A stretch of 64,000 nt of DNA from CAVVSD01 sp963757125 (GCA_963757125.1 CAVWQP010000003.1:124001-188000), one strand, 5' to 3'. Shown: positions 34,707 through 43,736, numbered from the stretch's first letter. Numbers and translations are program-made. The notes: a model not told the origin generated them from the sequence alone.

Positions 34707-36686
34707 ATGACCGGGGTACTGTCGGTTCCGAGCCCGCGAAAGACCGTCGGCCGAGCTCAGACTGATCACGACGATCACGAGCTCGTCGCACGCGTTCGCA
34801 GCGGAGACGACCGCGCGTTCGAGATCCTCTTCGAGCGCTATCAGGGCCGGATCACCGCCTACGTCCGCGGCATGGTGCGCGACCACGGTCGCGCCGAGGA
34901 CATCACCCAGGAGGTCTTCCTCAACGCGCTGCGCCGCATGCGCGACACGGACCGCTCGATCGCGTTCCGTCCCTGGATCTACGAGATCGCCAAGAACGCG
35001 TGCATCGACGCGCACCGGCGCTCGCGCCGGACCCAGGAGGTCTCCTACGACAACGACGAGGCGCTCGGCGCCGCCGACCAGGGCCGCCTCGTGAGCCCCA
35101 GGGCCGTCCCCGAGGCGGCCGAGGCGCGCGAGTCCCTCGAGAGCCTCCAGGGCGCGCTCGGCGCGCTGTCGGAGTCGCACGTCGACGTCATCGTGCTCCG
35201 CGAGCTCGAAGGCCGCTCCTACGCCGAGATCGGCGAGCAGCTCGGCATGAGCCGCGCGTCCGTCGAGAGCACCCTCTTCCGCGCCCGCAAGCGCCTCGAG
35301 TCCGAGTACAACGACCTCGTCACCGGCGAGCGCTGCCGTCAGGTGCAGGCGGCGTTCGCGACGATGAGCGGCGGGCGTCCCAGGCTGCGCGACCGCCGGC
35401 AGATCTCCCGTCATCTCGCCTGGTGCCAGTCCTGCCGTCATCAGGCGCGACTCGCCGGGCTGGACATCGAGGTCGCACCGCGCGTCCCGCTGCGCAAGAA
35501 GGTCGGCGGGCTCTTCCCCGTCCCGGCGTTCCTCCGCGAGTGGTTCGCACGGGGTCTCCTGCCCGGCCAGATCGCCGGCGTCGGCGAGCCCCTGTTCGAG
35601 TGGGGTCGCGCCGCGGCGGCAGCGGTCGTCGTGGCCGTCGCCGGGATCGGCGCCGGCCAGGTCATGGGCGGCGGTCCCGTCGTCGACGCACGGCCCTACG
35701 CGCCGGGCGCCCAGGTCTACGGCGGCGGCGGCGCGGTCGGCGCGTCGCCGGTGCTCGGCAAGGCCTACGCGCTCGTCGGCACGCAGCCGCAGCTGCGGTC
35801 CGGCGGTGGCGGCGGCCTCGCGCTTCCCGGGACCGGTGCGCTCGGCGCGCCGGCCGCGGCAGGCCCGCTCGCCCCCCAGGCGATGGTGGGCGCGGCCGGC
35901 CAGGCAGGCGGCAACGGCGTCGCCGGGACGCTGCCCGCAGGGCTGCGCAGCCCGGTCCAGGCGGCCGGTGCGTCGGTCGGCGGCGCGGGCGGCACGCTCG
36001 GCGGCACCGTCGGCGGCGTGACCGGCGCGGTCGGCGGCGCGGTGGGCGGCCTCGCCGGCACGACCGGCGGCACCGTCCGCGGGCTGACGAACACGGTGAA
36101 CGGGACCGTCCAGGGCACGACCGGCACGGTCGGCGGCGCGGTGCGCGACGTCGGCGGGACCGCCGGCGGCGCGGTGCGCGACGTGTCCGGCACGACGAAC
36201 AACACGGTCAACGGCGTCACGCGGACCGCGAACGGCCTCGTGCGCGACGTGACGACGAACCCGACGAACGTCGGCGGCGCGGTGAACAACGCGGTGCGCA
36301 ACACCACGGAGACCGTCCGCGGGACGGTGCGCGACACCTCCAGCACGGTGAACAACGCCGTGCGCAACACGACGACGACCACCAACAACGCCGTGCAGGG
36401 CGTGACCGGCACCGTGAACAACACCGTCCGCAACACGACGCAGACCGTGCAGGGGACCGTGGGCGGCGTCACGCAGACCACCAACCAGGCCGTGCAGGGC
36501 GTCGTGAACAGCCTCCCGAAGCCGGCGGCCCCGGCCCAGCCGGCGGCGCCCGCGGCGACGACGCAGGCCGTGGCACCCGCGGCGACGACGGCGCAGCCGG
36601 CCGCCCCGGCCCCGACCGCGAACCCGGTGCAGCAGGTGGTGCAGGACACGACGAGCGCTCTCGGCGGGTTGCTCGGCGGGCGCTGA
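34707..36686 (+). CDS. ECF-type sigma factor fused to zinc-finger segment, membrane helix and 11-residue repeat domain
   Basis: 659 residues from the ATG at 34707. Residues ~30-190 are an ECF sigma factor: region 2 with ILFERYQGRITAYVRGMVRD and EDITQEVFLNALRRM, and region 4 with VIVLRELEGRSYAEIGEQLG and SRASVESTLFRARKRL. Residues ~209-245 resemble an anti-sigma zinc finger (Cys209; HLAWCQSC). A hydrophobic segment at ~303-320 (AAAAAVVVAVAGIGAGQV) should cross the membrane. Then come Gly/Ala-rich linkers and, at 434-598, fifteen exact 11-residue repeats rich in Thr, Val, Asn and Gly; the end is Pro/Ala/Thr-rich. A sigma factor and its own membrane anchor in one chain implies release by proteolysis or action at the membrane (inference). 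tRNA-Pro follows. Confidence 0.9.
   Translation: MTGVLSVPSPRKTVGRAQTDHDDHELVARVRSGDDRAFEILFERYQGRITAYVRGMVRDHGRAEDITQEVFLNALRRMRDTDRSIAFRPWIYEIAKNACIDAHRRSRRTQEVSYDNDEALGAADQGRLVSPRAVPEAAEARESLESLQGALGALSESHVDVIVLRELEGRSYAEIGEQLGMSRASVESTLFRARKRLESEYNDLVTGERCRQVQAAFATMSGGRPRLRDRRQISRHLAWCQSCRHQARLAGLDIEVAPRVPLRKKVGGLFPVPAFLREWFARGLLPGQIAGVGEPLFEWGRAAAAAVVVAVAGIGAGQVMGGGPVVDARPYAPGAQVYGGGGAVGASPVLGKAYALVGTQPQLRSGGGGGLALPGTGALGAPAAAGPLAPQAMVGAAGQAGGNGVAGTLPAGLRSPVQAAGASVGGAGGTLGGTVGGVTGAVGGAVGGLAGTTGGTVRGLTNTVNGTVQGTTGTVGGAVRDVGGTAGGAVRDVSGTTNNTVNGVTRTANGLVRDVTTNPTNVGGAVNNAVRNTTETVRGTVRDTSSTVNNAVRNTTTTTNNAVQGVTGTVNNTVRNTTQTVQGTVGGVTQTTNQAVQGVVNSLPKPAAPAQPAAPAATTQAVAPAATTAQPAAPAPTANPVQQVVQDTTSALGGLLGGR
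36006..36500 (+). repeat. Fifteen 33-bp units encoding 11-residue repeats in the sigma-factor fusion
   Basis: 495 bases divide exactly into 15 units, for example TVRGLTNTVNG, TVQGTTGTVGG, TTETVRGTVRD, TSSTVNNAVRN, VTGTVNNTVRN. Aliphatic residues recur at positions 5 and 9 (and 2 in the first units). This hendecad spacing is typical of right-handed coiled coils or LEA-like amphipathic helices. Confidence 0.85.
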
Positions 36687-36704
36687 GCTATCCTCCTCGG
36701 GCCT

Positions 36705-36778
36705 CGGGGCGTGGCGCAGCCTGGTAGCGCGCACCGTTCGGGTCGGTGAGGTCCCCGGTTCGAATCCGGGCGCCCCGA
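36705..36778 (+). tRNA. tRNA-Pro (anticodon CGG)
   Basis: A full cloverleaf can be drawn: acceptor CGGGGCG/CGCCCCG, D arm GCGC-AGCCTGGTA-GCGC, anticodon arm CACCG-TTCGGGT-CGGTG, T arm CCCGG-TTCGAAT-CCGGG, discriminator A at 36778. The anticodon CGG reads CCG, a frequent codon here. No CCA is encoded. Confidence 0.95.
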
Positions 36779-36875
36779 TTGGCATTGTCGTGAGCAGTGG
36801 CGTGACCCGGCCGCCGAGGAGGCGCGATGACGCAGGTGCCCGAGCTGTCGACGGCCCCGCCGGCGGCGGCGCGCG

Positions 36876-38561
36876 GTGACGCTCACCGGCGGCGAGGTGC
36901 TCGCGCGCGTCCTCCGCGCCTCCGGCGTGCTCGACCTCTTCGGGGTCCCGGCGGGAAAGCTCACGCCGTTCCTGGGTGCAGTCTCGCGTGACGGCGCCTT
37001 CCGCCACATCGGCACCCGGCACGAGGCGCCCGCCGTCTGGATGGCGGGGGCGCTCTTCCAGGCCACCGGCCGCATCGCGGTCGCCTACGGCGAGAGCGGC
37101 CCCGGCTCGCACAACCTCGTCTCCGCGCTCGGCAGCCTGCGCAACAACAACCTCGCCGCGCTCGTCCTCACGCCGGGCGCGCCGAGCGGCGTCGCCTACC
37201 CGCACCAGGGCCTCGTCATGGACAGCGACAACGAGCGGCTCTTCGCGCCGGTCACTTCCTGGAGCGGCGTCGCACGCTCGCCGGAGCGGATCCCGCAGCT
37301 CGTGCGCTGGGCCCTGCGCGAGGCCCTCACCGGGCGGCCGGGGCCCACGCATCTCGAGATCCCGATCGACGTGCTCCGCGCGGAGGCGGCGTTCGACCCC
37401 GCGGAGCTCGATGCGCCGCTCGAGCGCTTCCTGCCCAGCGGCCGTGCGCCCGCCGACCCGGCCGCCGTCGAGGACGCCGCGGGGCTGCTCTCGCGGGCGC
37501 GCCGGCCGCTGATCATCGCGGGCGGCGGCGCCGCGCTGTCCGGCGCTGAGCACGAGCTGCGTGCGCTCGCGGCGACGCTCGGCGCGGCGGCGACGGCCAC
37601 CCAGATGGGGCTGGGCGTGATCTCCACGGCCGATCCGCGCTTCTTCGGCCACGGCGGCGTCATCGGCGGCGAGGCCGTCGTCCGGGCGATGGGCGAGGCC
37701 GACGTCGTCCTGGCCGTCGGCTGCCGCTTCTCGTCGTGGCTGTGGACCGGTGTCGGTCCGGCCGTCGCCGGCTGGCCGCGGCAGGAGCTGATCCAGATCG
37801 ACGTGGACCCGGCCGCCATCGGCCGGCTCCGGGCGGTCAGCGTGGGCCTGCTCGGTGACGCACGCGCGGTCCTCCGCCAGCTGCTGCAGGCCGTGGGTCC
37901 GGGATCCGCCGACGCCGCATGGGTCGACTCGCTCGTCGCCGAGCACCGTGCGGCGCGGGAGGCGATGCTCGCCGCGGCGACCCCCATCGACGGGGTGATG
38001 CACCCCGCCGCGCTCGCCCACGCTCTGGGCCGTGCGCTGCCCGCGGACGCGCTCGTGACCTACGACGGCGGGCACACGACGTTCTGGAGCAACGACCTCA
38101 CGCCCGCGCTCGAGCCGCGCACCCGCTTCCACGAGCCGGGGATGGGACATCTCGGCTTCGGGGTCCCGGCCGCGCTCGCGCTGAAGGCGCGCTATCCCGA
38201 CCGCGCGGTCGTGAACGTCACCGGGGACGGCGCGTTCGGCTTCACGATGGCCGAGCTCGACACCGCGCGCCGGCACGGGCTGGCCGCGGTCAACGTGATC
38301 CACAACAACGAGTCGTGGGGCGTCATCCGGATGGCGCAGGGGCGCGGCGGCTTCGAGCTGGGCACCGCGCTGGAGGCGACCGACTACGCCGCGGTCGCCC
38401 GCGCGCTGGGGTGCCACGGGGAGCGCATCGAGCGCGCGGAGGAGGTGGCGCCCGCGCTGGACCGCGCGCTGGCGTCAGCGCTCCCCGCCGTGATCGACGC
38501 GCGCGTGGCGTTCGTGCCGCATCCCGGGATGGGCCGCTTCGCCGCGGCGGGCAACCGCTAG
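36876..38561 (+). CDS. Thiamine diphosphate-dependent enzyme (acetolactate synthase-like)
   Basis: 561 residues from the first in-frame start, GTG at 36876. The N-terminal PYR domain has the catalytic-type Glu in GTRHEAPAVWMAGAL and the loop YGESGPGSHNLVSALG. The middle domain has RPLIIAGGGAALSGAEHEL. The C-terminal ThDP motif is GDGAFGFTMAELDTARRHG with NN in VIHNNESWG. The substrate cannot be told: 2-oxo acid decarboxylases, acetolactate synthases and related enzymes share these features. An ATG at 36827 with AGGAGG four bases upstream opens a different frame, so the true start may be 36827 with a one-base error in the GC run near 36857-36876. The peroxidase gene starts 9 bases downstream. 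Confidence 0.87.
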   Translation: MTLTGGEVLARVLRASGVLDLFGVPAGKLTPFLGAVSRDGAFRHIGTRHEAPAVWMAGALFQATGRIAVAYGESGPGSHNLVSALGSLRNNNLAALVLTPGAPSGVAYPHQGLVMDSDNERLFAPVTSWSGVARSPERIPQLVRWALREALTGRPGPTHLEIPIDVLRAEAAFDPAELDAPLERFLPSGRAPADPAAVEDAAGLLSRARRPLIIAGGGAALSGAEHELRALAATLGAAATATQMGLGVISTADPRFFGHGGVIGGEAVVRAMGEADVVLAVGCRFSSWLWTGVGPAVAGWPRQELIQIDVDPAAIGRLRAVSVGLLGDARAVLRQLLQAVGPGSADAAWVDSLVAEHRAAREAMLAAATPIDGVMHPAALAHALGRALPADALVTYDGGHTTFWSNDLTPALEPRTRFHEPGMGHLGFGVPAALALKARYPDRAVVNVTGDGAFGFTMAELDTARRHGLAAVNVIHNNESWGVIRMAQGRGGFELGTALEATDYAAVARALGCHGERIERAEEVAPALDRALASALPAVIDARVAFVPHPGMGRFAAAGNR

Positions 38562-38570
38562 GCGGCGCGC

Positions 38571-39912
38571 ATGCGGCATCTCGCACGCGACCACTGCCTC
38601 GCGCCGGCGCGGGTCGACGCGCCGGCCCACGCCGGTGGCTACGGGCGGCTGTTCCCCGATCTCCCCGCGCAGGACGTCGACGAACGCGCCCTGCACGCGC
38701 TCGGGGCGCCGGACGGGCCGTGCGACGTCGGCGCCGACTTCGTCGACGAGCCCCACGACGACGCGTCGCCCGCGGCGGTGTGGCCGTTCTTCGGCCAGTT
38801 CGTGGCCCACGACATCACCGCCGACCGCTCGCCGCTCGGCCGGCGCGCGCAGCCGGGGGAGATCCGCAACTTCCGCGCGCCGAGGGCCGACCTGGAGGGC
38901 GTCTACGGCGTGGGCCCGGTCGGCGCGCCGTACCTCTACGCGCGCAGCGACCCCGCGAAGCTCCTCCTCGGACCCGGTGGGCACGACGTGCCCCGCAACC
39001 ACGAGGGCATCGCGCTCCTCGGGGATCCGCGCAACGACGTGCACCTCTTCCTGAACGGGATGCAGGTCGCGTTCATCGGCCTCCACAACCGGCTCGTCGA
39101 CGGGCTGCGCGACGACGGGACGCCCGAGAGCGACGTGTTCGAGCAGGCACGACGCGAGACGACCTGGCGCTACCAGCACATCATCCTGCGCGAGTTCCTC
39201 CCGGGGCTCATCGGGGCGGAGCTCTGCGCCGAGCTGCTGGAGGGCGGCGCCCACCTGTCGTTCGCGGACGGCGAGCCGTTCATCCCGTTCGAGTTCGCCG
39301 ACGCCGCCTACCGGTACGGGCACTCGCAGATCCGGGCCGGCTACCAGGTGAACCCCGGCTTCGGGCCGTGCGCGCTGTTCCCCGACCTGATGGGGTTCGG
39401 GCCGGTGTCCCAGGACCACGCGGTGGACTGGAGCCTGCACGTCGACGTGCCCGGGCGGCCGCGCGCGCAGCGGTCCAAGCGCATCGACGGGCGCTTGCCG
39501 CGCTCGCTCATCGCCCTGCCGACCGAGGTGTCCGGCGAGCGGGCCGGGCGCTGACTACGCGTCGCTCGCGACGCGCGACCTCCAGCGCGGACTCGCGGTC
39601 GGGCTGCCGTCGGGCGAGGCGGTGGCACGCCGGCTGTCGGCGACGGTCCTCGAGCCCGAGCAGATCGGGCTCGCCCAGCACGGCTGGACCGGCGAGACGC
39701 CGCTGTGGCTGTACGTGCTCAAGGAGGCGCACGCGCTCCACGACGGACTGCGGCTCGGGCCCGTCGGAGGCCGGATCGTCGGCGAGGTGCTCGTCGCGAT
39801 CGTCGACGCCGATCCCGCCTCGTTCCGCTCGGTCGATCCCGGCTGGACGCCCGCGCCGTTCGGCCTCGCAGACGTGCTCGTCAGCCCGGAGGGTCGCCAG
39901 GCAGCGGGATGA
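38571..39912 (+). CDS. Animal-type haem peroxidase (frameshifted near the 3' end)
   Basis: The distal-His signature WPFFGQFVAHDITADRS and the proximal-His region AYRYGHSQIRAGYQV mark the myeloperoxidase-like family, along with NDVHLFLNGMQVAFIGLHNR. The frame from the ATG at 38571 stops at 39554, but skipping one G in the GGG run at 39546-39548 continues as ADYASLATRDLQRGLAVGLP to 39912, the family's C-terminal part. Total about 446 residues. Bacterial members oxidise halides or organic substrates; the substrate is unknown. It is probably cotranscribed with the ThDP enzyme. The end overlaps the opposite-strand kinase by 32 bases. Confidence 0.87.
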
Positions 39913-41323
39913 CGGCGCGCAGGTGCGTGCCCGCGCCGGGCTCGCTGTCGATGACGAGGGTGCCGTCGACCGCCGCGACCCGATCGGTCAGGCCGCTGAG
40001 CCCGGATCCGGTGGTCGCCCGCGCGCCGCCCACGCCGTCGTCGCGGACGTCGACGACGAGCTCGCCGTCCTCGTGAGCGACGCGGACGCTCGCCTGGCTG
40101 GCGCGGGCGTACTTGGCCACGTTCGTCAGCGCCTCCGCGACGGTGAAGTAGACCGTGGTCTCCGCCGCGGCGGGCAGGCGCTCGTCCGGCACGGCGAGGA
40201 CCTCCACCGCGACGGGGGAGCGGGCGACCAGCGCGTCGAGCGCCGGCCCCAGCCCGTGATCGGTCAGCACCGCCGGGTGGATGCCGCGCGCCAGCTCGCG
40301 CAGCTCCTCGGACGCCTGGGCCAGCTCCTGTCCGAGACCCTCGAGGTAGTCGGCGGCGTCGGACGGGTCGCGCTCCAACCGCCTCCGCGCGAGGCGGACG
40401 TCGAGCGCCATCGCCACGAGGCGCTGCTGCGCGCCGTCGTGCAGGTCGCGCTCGATGCGTCGCCGTGCGGCGTCGGCGGCCTGGACGATCCGCACGCGCG
40501 ACGCGCGCAGCTCCTCCGTCCGGGCGTCCTCGATCTCCTGGATGCGCAGGGCCTCCTCGGCGCGACGGCGCTCGGTCACGTCGAAGAGCGCGCCGTCGAT
40601 CCAGACGCCGCCCGTGCCCTTGGCGACGTGGCCGCGGTCGAGGACCCAGCGCACCTCGCCGTCGGCGCGGACGATCCGGTACTCGAGGGCGAACGCGCCG
40701 ACGTTCTCCGCCGCCTCCGCGACGACGTGCTGGACCCGCTCGAGGTCGTCCGCGTGCACGATGCTGAGCAGCGTTCGCCGCGTGCTCGCGAGGAACGCCG
40801 TCGGCGGGTGCCCCGAGATCCGCTCGATCTCGTCGCTGATGAGCTCGACCACGTGTCCCGCGTGCCAGGCGGTCCGGTAGATGGCGCCGGGGACGTTGAG
40901 CAGCAGCGCGCGGATGAGCGCGTCGTCGGCGCGGTGGCGGGCCGCGGTGAGCCCGGCCCGGGCGCGCGCGAGGAGCTCGCCGCGGCTGAACGGCCGCTGG
41001 AGGTAGTCGTCGGCTCCCGCCGACAGGGCGTCGTCGGCGCGGCGCCCCCGCGGCGAGATCGCCAGCAGCCAGGCGTCCTCCGTGCGGGCGTCGCGGCGGA
41101 TCGCCCTGCACACGGCGGCGACGTCGCGACCCCCGCGCTCGCCGTCGACCACGACGAGCTCGACCGCGCTGCCGCCGTCCATCGCCGCCAGCGCGGCATC
41201 GACGTCCGCACCCGCGAGCACGGCGTGACCGGCTGCGCGCAGCCACGGCTGCACCTCCGGCTCGACCGCGCCGACGACGAGCACCGTGGCGGGTCGCCGC
41301 CGGACTGACTCCGAGAGCGACAC
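39881..41323 (-). CDS. Orphan soluble histidine kinase: degenerate receiver, PAS, HisKA_3, HATPase
   Basis: 480 residues, start GTG at 41323, no membrane helices. Residues ~12-128 look like a receiver domain, but the N-terminal acidic pair is lost (VLVVGAVEPEV) and the usual Lys is Arg (YLQRPF). A PAS domain follows (ELISDEIERISGHPPTAFL; WVLDRGHVAKGTGG). The phosphoacceptor helix is RRRIERDLHDGAQQRLVAMA and the ATPase part has VAEALTNVAKYARASQASV and GSGLSGLTDRVAAVDG. No response-regulator gene is adjacent. Cytoplasmic sensing through PAS is likely. Confidence 0.92.
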   Translation of the reverse strand: MSLSESVRRRPATVLVVGAVEPEVQPWLRAAGHAVLAGADVDAALAAMDGGSAVELVVVDGERGGRDVAAVCRAIRRDARTEDAWLLAISPRGRRADDALSAGADDYLQRPFSRGELLARARAGLTAARHRADDALIRALLLNVPGAIYRTAWHAGHVVELISDEIERISGHPPTAFLASTRRTLLSIVHADDLERVQHVVAEAAENVGAFALEYRIVRADGEVRWVLDRGHVAKGTGGVWIDGALFDVTERRRAEEALRIQEIEDARTEELRASRVRIVQAADAARRRIERDLHDGAQQRLVAMALDVRLARRRLERDPSDAADYLEGLGQELAQASEELRELARGIHPAVLTDHGLGPALDALVARSPVAVEVLAVPDERLPAAAETTVYFTVAEALTNVAKYARASQASVRVAHEDGELVVDVRDDGVGGARATTGSGLSGLTDRVAAVDGTLVIDSEPGAGTHLRAVIPLPGDPPG

Positions 41324-41393
41324 GGACCGATCATGCCACCCAGATCCACAGAGCTCTCATCGAACGCTCAAGGTCGGGGAGGACGCTGGTGGC

Positions 41394-41942
41394 ATGTCCT
41401 CCTCCGACATCGACATCGACGTCGACGATCCCCTCCCGCCCGATCGCGATCTGCGGAAGATGGGCACCGTCTTCGCGGCCGTCGTCCTCATCGTCGTCGC
41501 CGCTGCGATCGTCATCCCCACCGTCGAGGCCGGGGCGAAGTCGCCGAGCGGCCTGACCGCCGCCGGCGCCGCGTCCACGGTGCGCCAGTTCGTCGACCAG
41601 GCCGTCGTGCAGGGCGACGGCTACACCGCGTGCGCGCTGCTCACCTCGTCCGAGCAGGACGCGATCGCCCGGCTCGACGGGACCGGCGGCGAGTGCCGCG
41701 TCGTGCTCGGCGGCGACACATCCCTCGGGCGCGTCAGCACGGCGAGCGACCTCACCGGCCTCCACCTGCGCACCACGGTGCACGGCACGACGGCGCTCGT
41801 CACCGCGAGCGCCCCGGGCGCCGCGCCGGTCACCTTCACCCTCCGGCCCACGACCGCCGCCGACCGGACGATCTACGCGGCGCCCGATGCGCCCTGGCGC
41901 ATCGCCGACGGCGCACAGCACGTCGTGACGGGCGGGACGTAG
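41394..41942 (+). CDS. Single-pass membrane protein of unknown function
   Basis: 182 residues from the ATG at 41394, behind GGGGAGGACG. An acidic N terminus (SSSDIDIDVDDPLPPDRDL) precedes one membrane helix (VFAAVVLIVVAAAIVIPTV, about residues 24-42). The outside domain of about 140 residues has two Cys (TACALL, GECRVV) that could pair, and sequence like QFVDQAVVQGDGYTACALLT, seen in small lipoprotein-like NTF2/SnoaL-type extracytoplasmic domains. No closer assignment. Confidence 0.75.
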   Translation: MSSSDIDIDVDDPLPPDRDLRKMGTVFAAVVLIVVAAAIVIPTVEAGAKSPSGLTAAGAASTVRQFVDQAVVQGDGYTACALLTSSEQDAIARLDGTGGECRVVLGGDTSLGRVSTASDLTGLHLRTTVHGTTALVTASAPGAAPVTFTLRPTTAADRTIYAAPDAPWRIADGAQHVVTGGT

Positions 41943-41945
41943 CCT
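41940..41945 (+). promoter_or_regulatory. Candidate -10 (TAGCCT) of the aldo/keto reductase gene
   Basis: The hexamer includes the stop codon of the previous gene. It directly abuts GTG 41946 and ends 6 bases before the second in-frame GTG at 41952, which would be the leaderless start. Confidence 0.35.
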
Positions 41946-42948
41946 GTGCGCGTGCATACGCGTCAACTCGGCCAGACCGGCCCAGAGGTCTCAGCGATCG
42001 GACTCGGCTGCATGCCGATGTCCGGGTCCTACGGCGATGCCGTCGACGACGACGGCATCGCGACGATCCACCGGGCGCTCGAGCTCGGCGTGACCCTCCT
42101 CGACACCGCCGACGTCTACGGCAGCGGCCACAACGAGGAGCTCGTCGGGCGCGCGATACGCGACCGCCGCGACGAGGTGGTCCTCGCGACGAAGTTCGGC
42201 AACGTCATGGGCAGCCCGGGCACGATCAACGGCCGCCCGGAGTACGTCCGCGAGGCGTGCGAGGCGAGCCTGAAGCGACTGGGCGTCGACACGATCGACC
42301 TCTACCAGCAGCACCGCGTCGATCCCGAGGTCCCGATCGAGGAGACGGTCGGCGCGCTGTCCGAGCTCGTGGACCAGGGCAAGGTCCGCTGGATCGGTCT
42401 GTCCGAGGCGATGGCGCCCGACCTGCGCCGCGCCGCGGCCGTGCACCCGATCACGAGCGTGCAGAGCGAGTACTCGCTGCTGGAGCGCGGGGTGGAGGCC
42501 GAGGTCCTCGACACCTGCGAGGAGCTCGGGATCGGGTTCCTGCCGTTCTCGCCGCTGTCCCGCGGCCTGCTGGGCGGCAGCCTGACGGCCGACTTCAAGT
42601 TCGACGAGGGCGACTGGCGCGCGGGCCGGCCGCTTCCCGCGCGTCGGGCCCGAGCACCTCGCCGCGAACACGCAGCTCGCCGCCGCCGTCGGCGAGATCG
42701 CGGAGGCGCACGGCGCGTCGCCGGCGCAGGTGGCGCTCGCATGGCTGCTCGGCCGCCGCCCGTGGATCGTCCCGATCCCGGGGACGAAGCGGCCGAAGTA
42801 CATCGAGGACAACGTCGGCGCCCCCGACGTCGAGCTCAGCGCGGCCGACGAGGAGCGACTGGCGTCGCTCGCCGCCGCGGTCGAGGGCGGGCGCTACGAG
42901 TCGGAGGCGCGCACGCCGACCTGGGTGTCGCCGCTGCCGGCGAGCTGA
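41946..42948 (+). CDS. Aldo/keto reductase (frameshifted near 42630)
   Basis: A TIM-barrel NADPH-dependent carbonyl reductase. The catalytic tetrad can be placed: Asp and Tyr in LLDTADVYGSG, Lys in VLATKFGNV, His in LYQQHRVDPEVP. IEETVGALSELVDQGKVRWI is also typical. The frame from the GTG at 41946 breaks near 42628-42640 in a GC-rich stretch; the adjoining frame continues RFPRVGPEHLAANTQLAAAV and ends WVSPLPAS at 42948. Total about 333 residues, normal for the YakC/AKR13-like group. A second GTG at 41952 may be the true start. Its 3' end is overlapped by the small reverse gene. Confidence 0.9.
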
Positions 42949-43094
42949 GCGCTCTGGCGGCGCAGGGCGCGGCGGACGACGCGGGGACGCGTCGACCCGC
43001 CGTTGCCGCGTCGCCACTCGGCGACCATGTCGGCGTCGGGCACGTTGCAGTCGACGTACAGCAGAGGGGCGGTGGAGGTGGCGGTGGAGGACAT
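42894..43094 (-). CDS. Small basic protein of unknown function
   Basis: 66 residues from the ATG at 43094: MSSTATSTAPLLYVDCNVPD, then ADMVAEWRRGNGGSTRPRV and an Arg-rich end. The motif LYVDCNVPDADMVAEWRR looks like a recurring actinobacterial small-protein motif, but I cannot name the family. Its last 55 bases overlap the end of the aldo/keto reductase on the other strand. Confidence 0.5.
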   Translation of the reverse strand: MSSTATSTAPLLYVDCNVPDADMVAEWRRGNGGSTRPRVVRRALRRQSAQLAGSGDTQVGVRASDS

Positions 43095-43133
43095 GGGGCA
43101 ATGCTCGCCCCGCGTCCCCCGATCGACTAGGAC

Positions 43134-43146
43134 ACCACGGTGTGGT
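43134..43146. promoter_or_regulatory. Short inverted repeat ACCAC-GGT-GTGGT
   Basis: Perfect 5-bp arms in the 90-base gap between two divergent small genes; possible operator. No associated regulator identified. Confidence 0.25.
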
Positions 43147-43184
43147 CCTCGCGACACCCACGCTACGGTCGGGAGGTGGCGGCC

Positions 43185-43736
43185 GTGCTCGACGACTTTC
43201 TCCCGGATGCGCCGCATCGCACGCGCTACGCCACGACGATCGCCACGGATGGGGAGGCCACATGGCGAGCGATGCGGGCCATCACCGCTCGTGATCTGGC
43301 GCTCACGCGCATCCTCATCGCCGTCCGCCGGATGTCACTGAGCACCCTGCGACCGGACCAGGAGGAGACGGACCGACCGTTGCTCGAGACGTTCATCGAG
43401 CGCGACTTCACCGTCCTGCGGGAGGACGAGCCGCGCGCGCTCGTCCTCGCGACGACGGGCCGCCCGTGGCAGCTGCGCAGCCAGCTCTCCGCGCCGGCCG
43501 GCACCGCGGACTTCGCGGCCTACGACGAGCCCGGCGCAGTCCGCATCGCGATGAGCTTCGAGCTGGCCGAGGCCGGCGAGGGGCGCACGCGACTCTCGAC
43601 GGAGACGCGCGTGAGCCCCACGGACGACGCGGCCGCCGGCAGGTTCCGCCGGTACTGGACCGTCGTCCGGCCCGGCAGCGACGTCATCCGGCTGGATGTC
43701 CTGCGGGCGGTGCGTCGGCGCGCCGAGACGACGTAG
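43185..43736 (+). CDS. SRPBCC-like protein of unknown function
   Basis: 183 residues from the GTG at 43185, placed 8 bases after GGGAGG (43171-43176); in-frame GTGs at 43176 and 43140 are alternatives. The opening LDDFLPDAPHRTRYATTIAT followed by DGEATWRAMRAITARDLALT, and the later FELAEAGEGRTRLSTETRV, fit the START/SRPBCC lipid-binding fold found in a group of small actinobacterial proteins. No catalytic motif is known. It converges on the next SRPBCC gene, with 53 bases of overlap. Confidence 0.68.
   Translation: MLDDFLPDAPHRTRYATTIATDGEATWRAMRAITARDLALTRILIAVRRMSLSTLRPDQEETDRPLLETFIERDFTVLREDEPRALVLATTGRPWQLRSQLSAPAGTADFAAYDEPGAVRIAMSFELAEAGEGRTRLSTETRVSPTDDAAAGRFRRYWTVVRPGSDVIRLDVLRAVRRRAETT

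Noticed and set aside
36006..36500. DNA tandem repeat with a role of its own (for example an origin) in the sigma gene
   Set aside because: The period is 33 bp in frame, with variable bases preserving residue classes; no DnaA boxes or AT-rich tract were seen.
34632..38417. 1261-residue reverse-strand frame across the sigma fusion and ThDP enzyme
   Set aside because: It runs antisense to a tRNA and two genes with clear motifs; low-complexity His/Arg/Asp composition.
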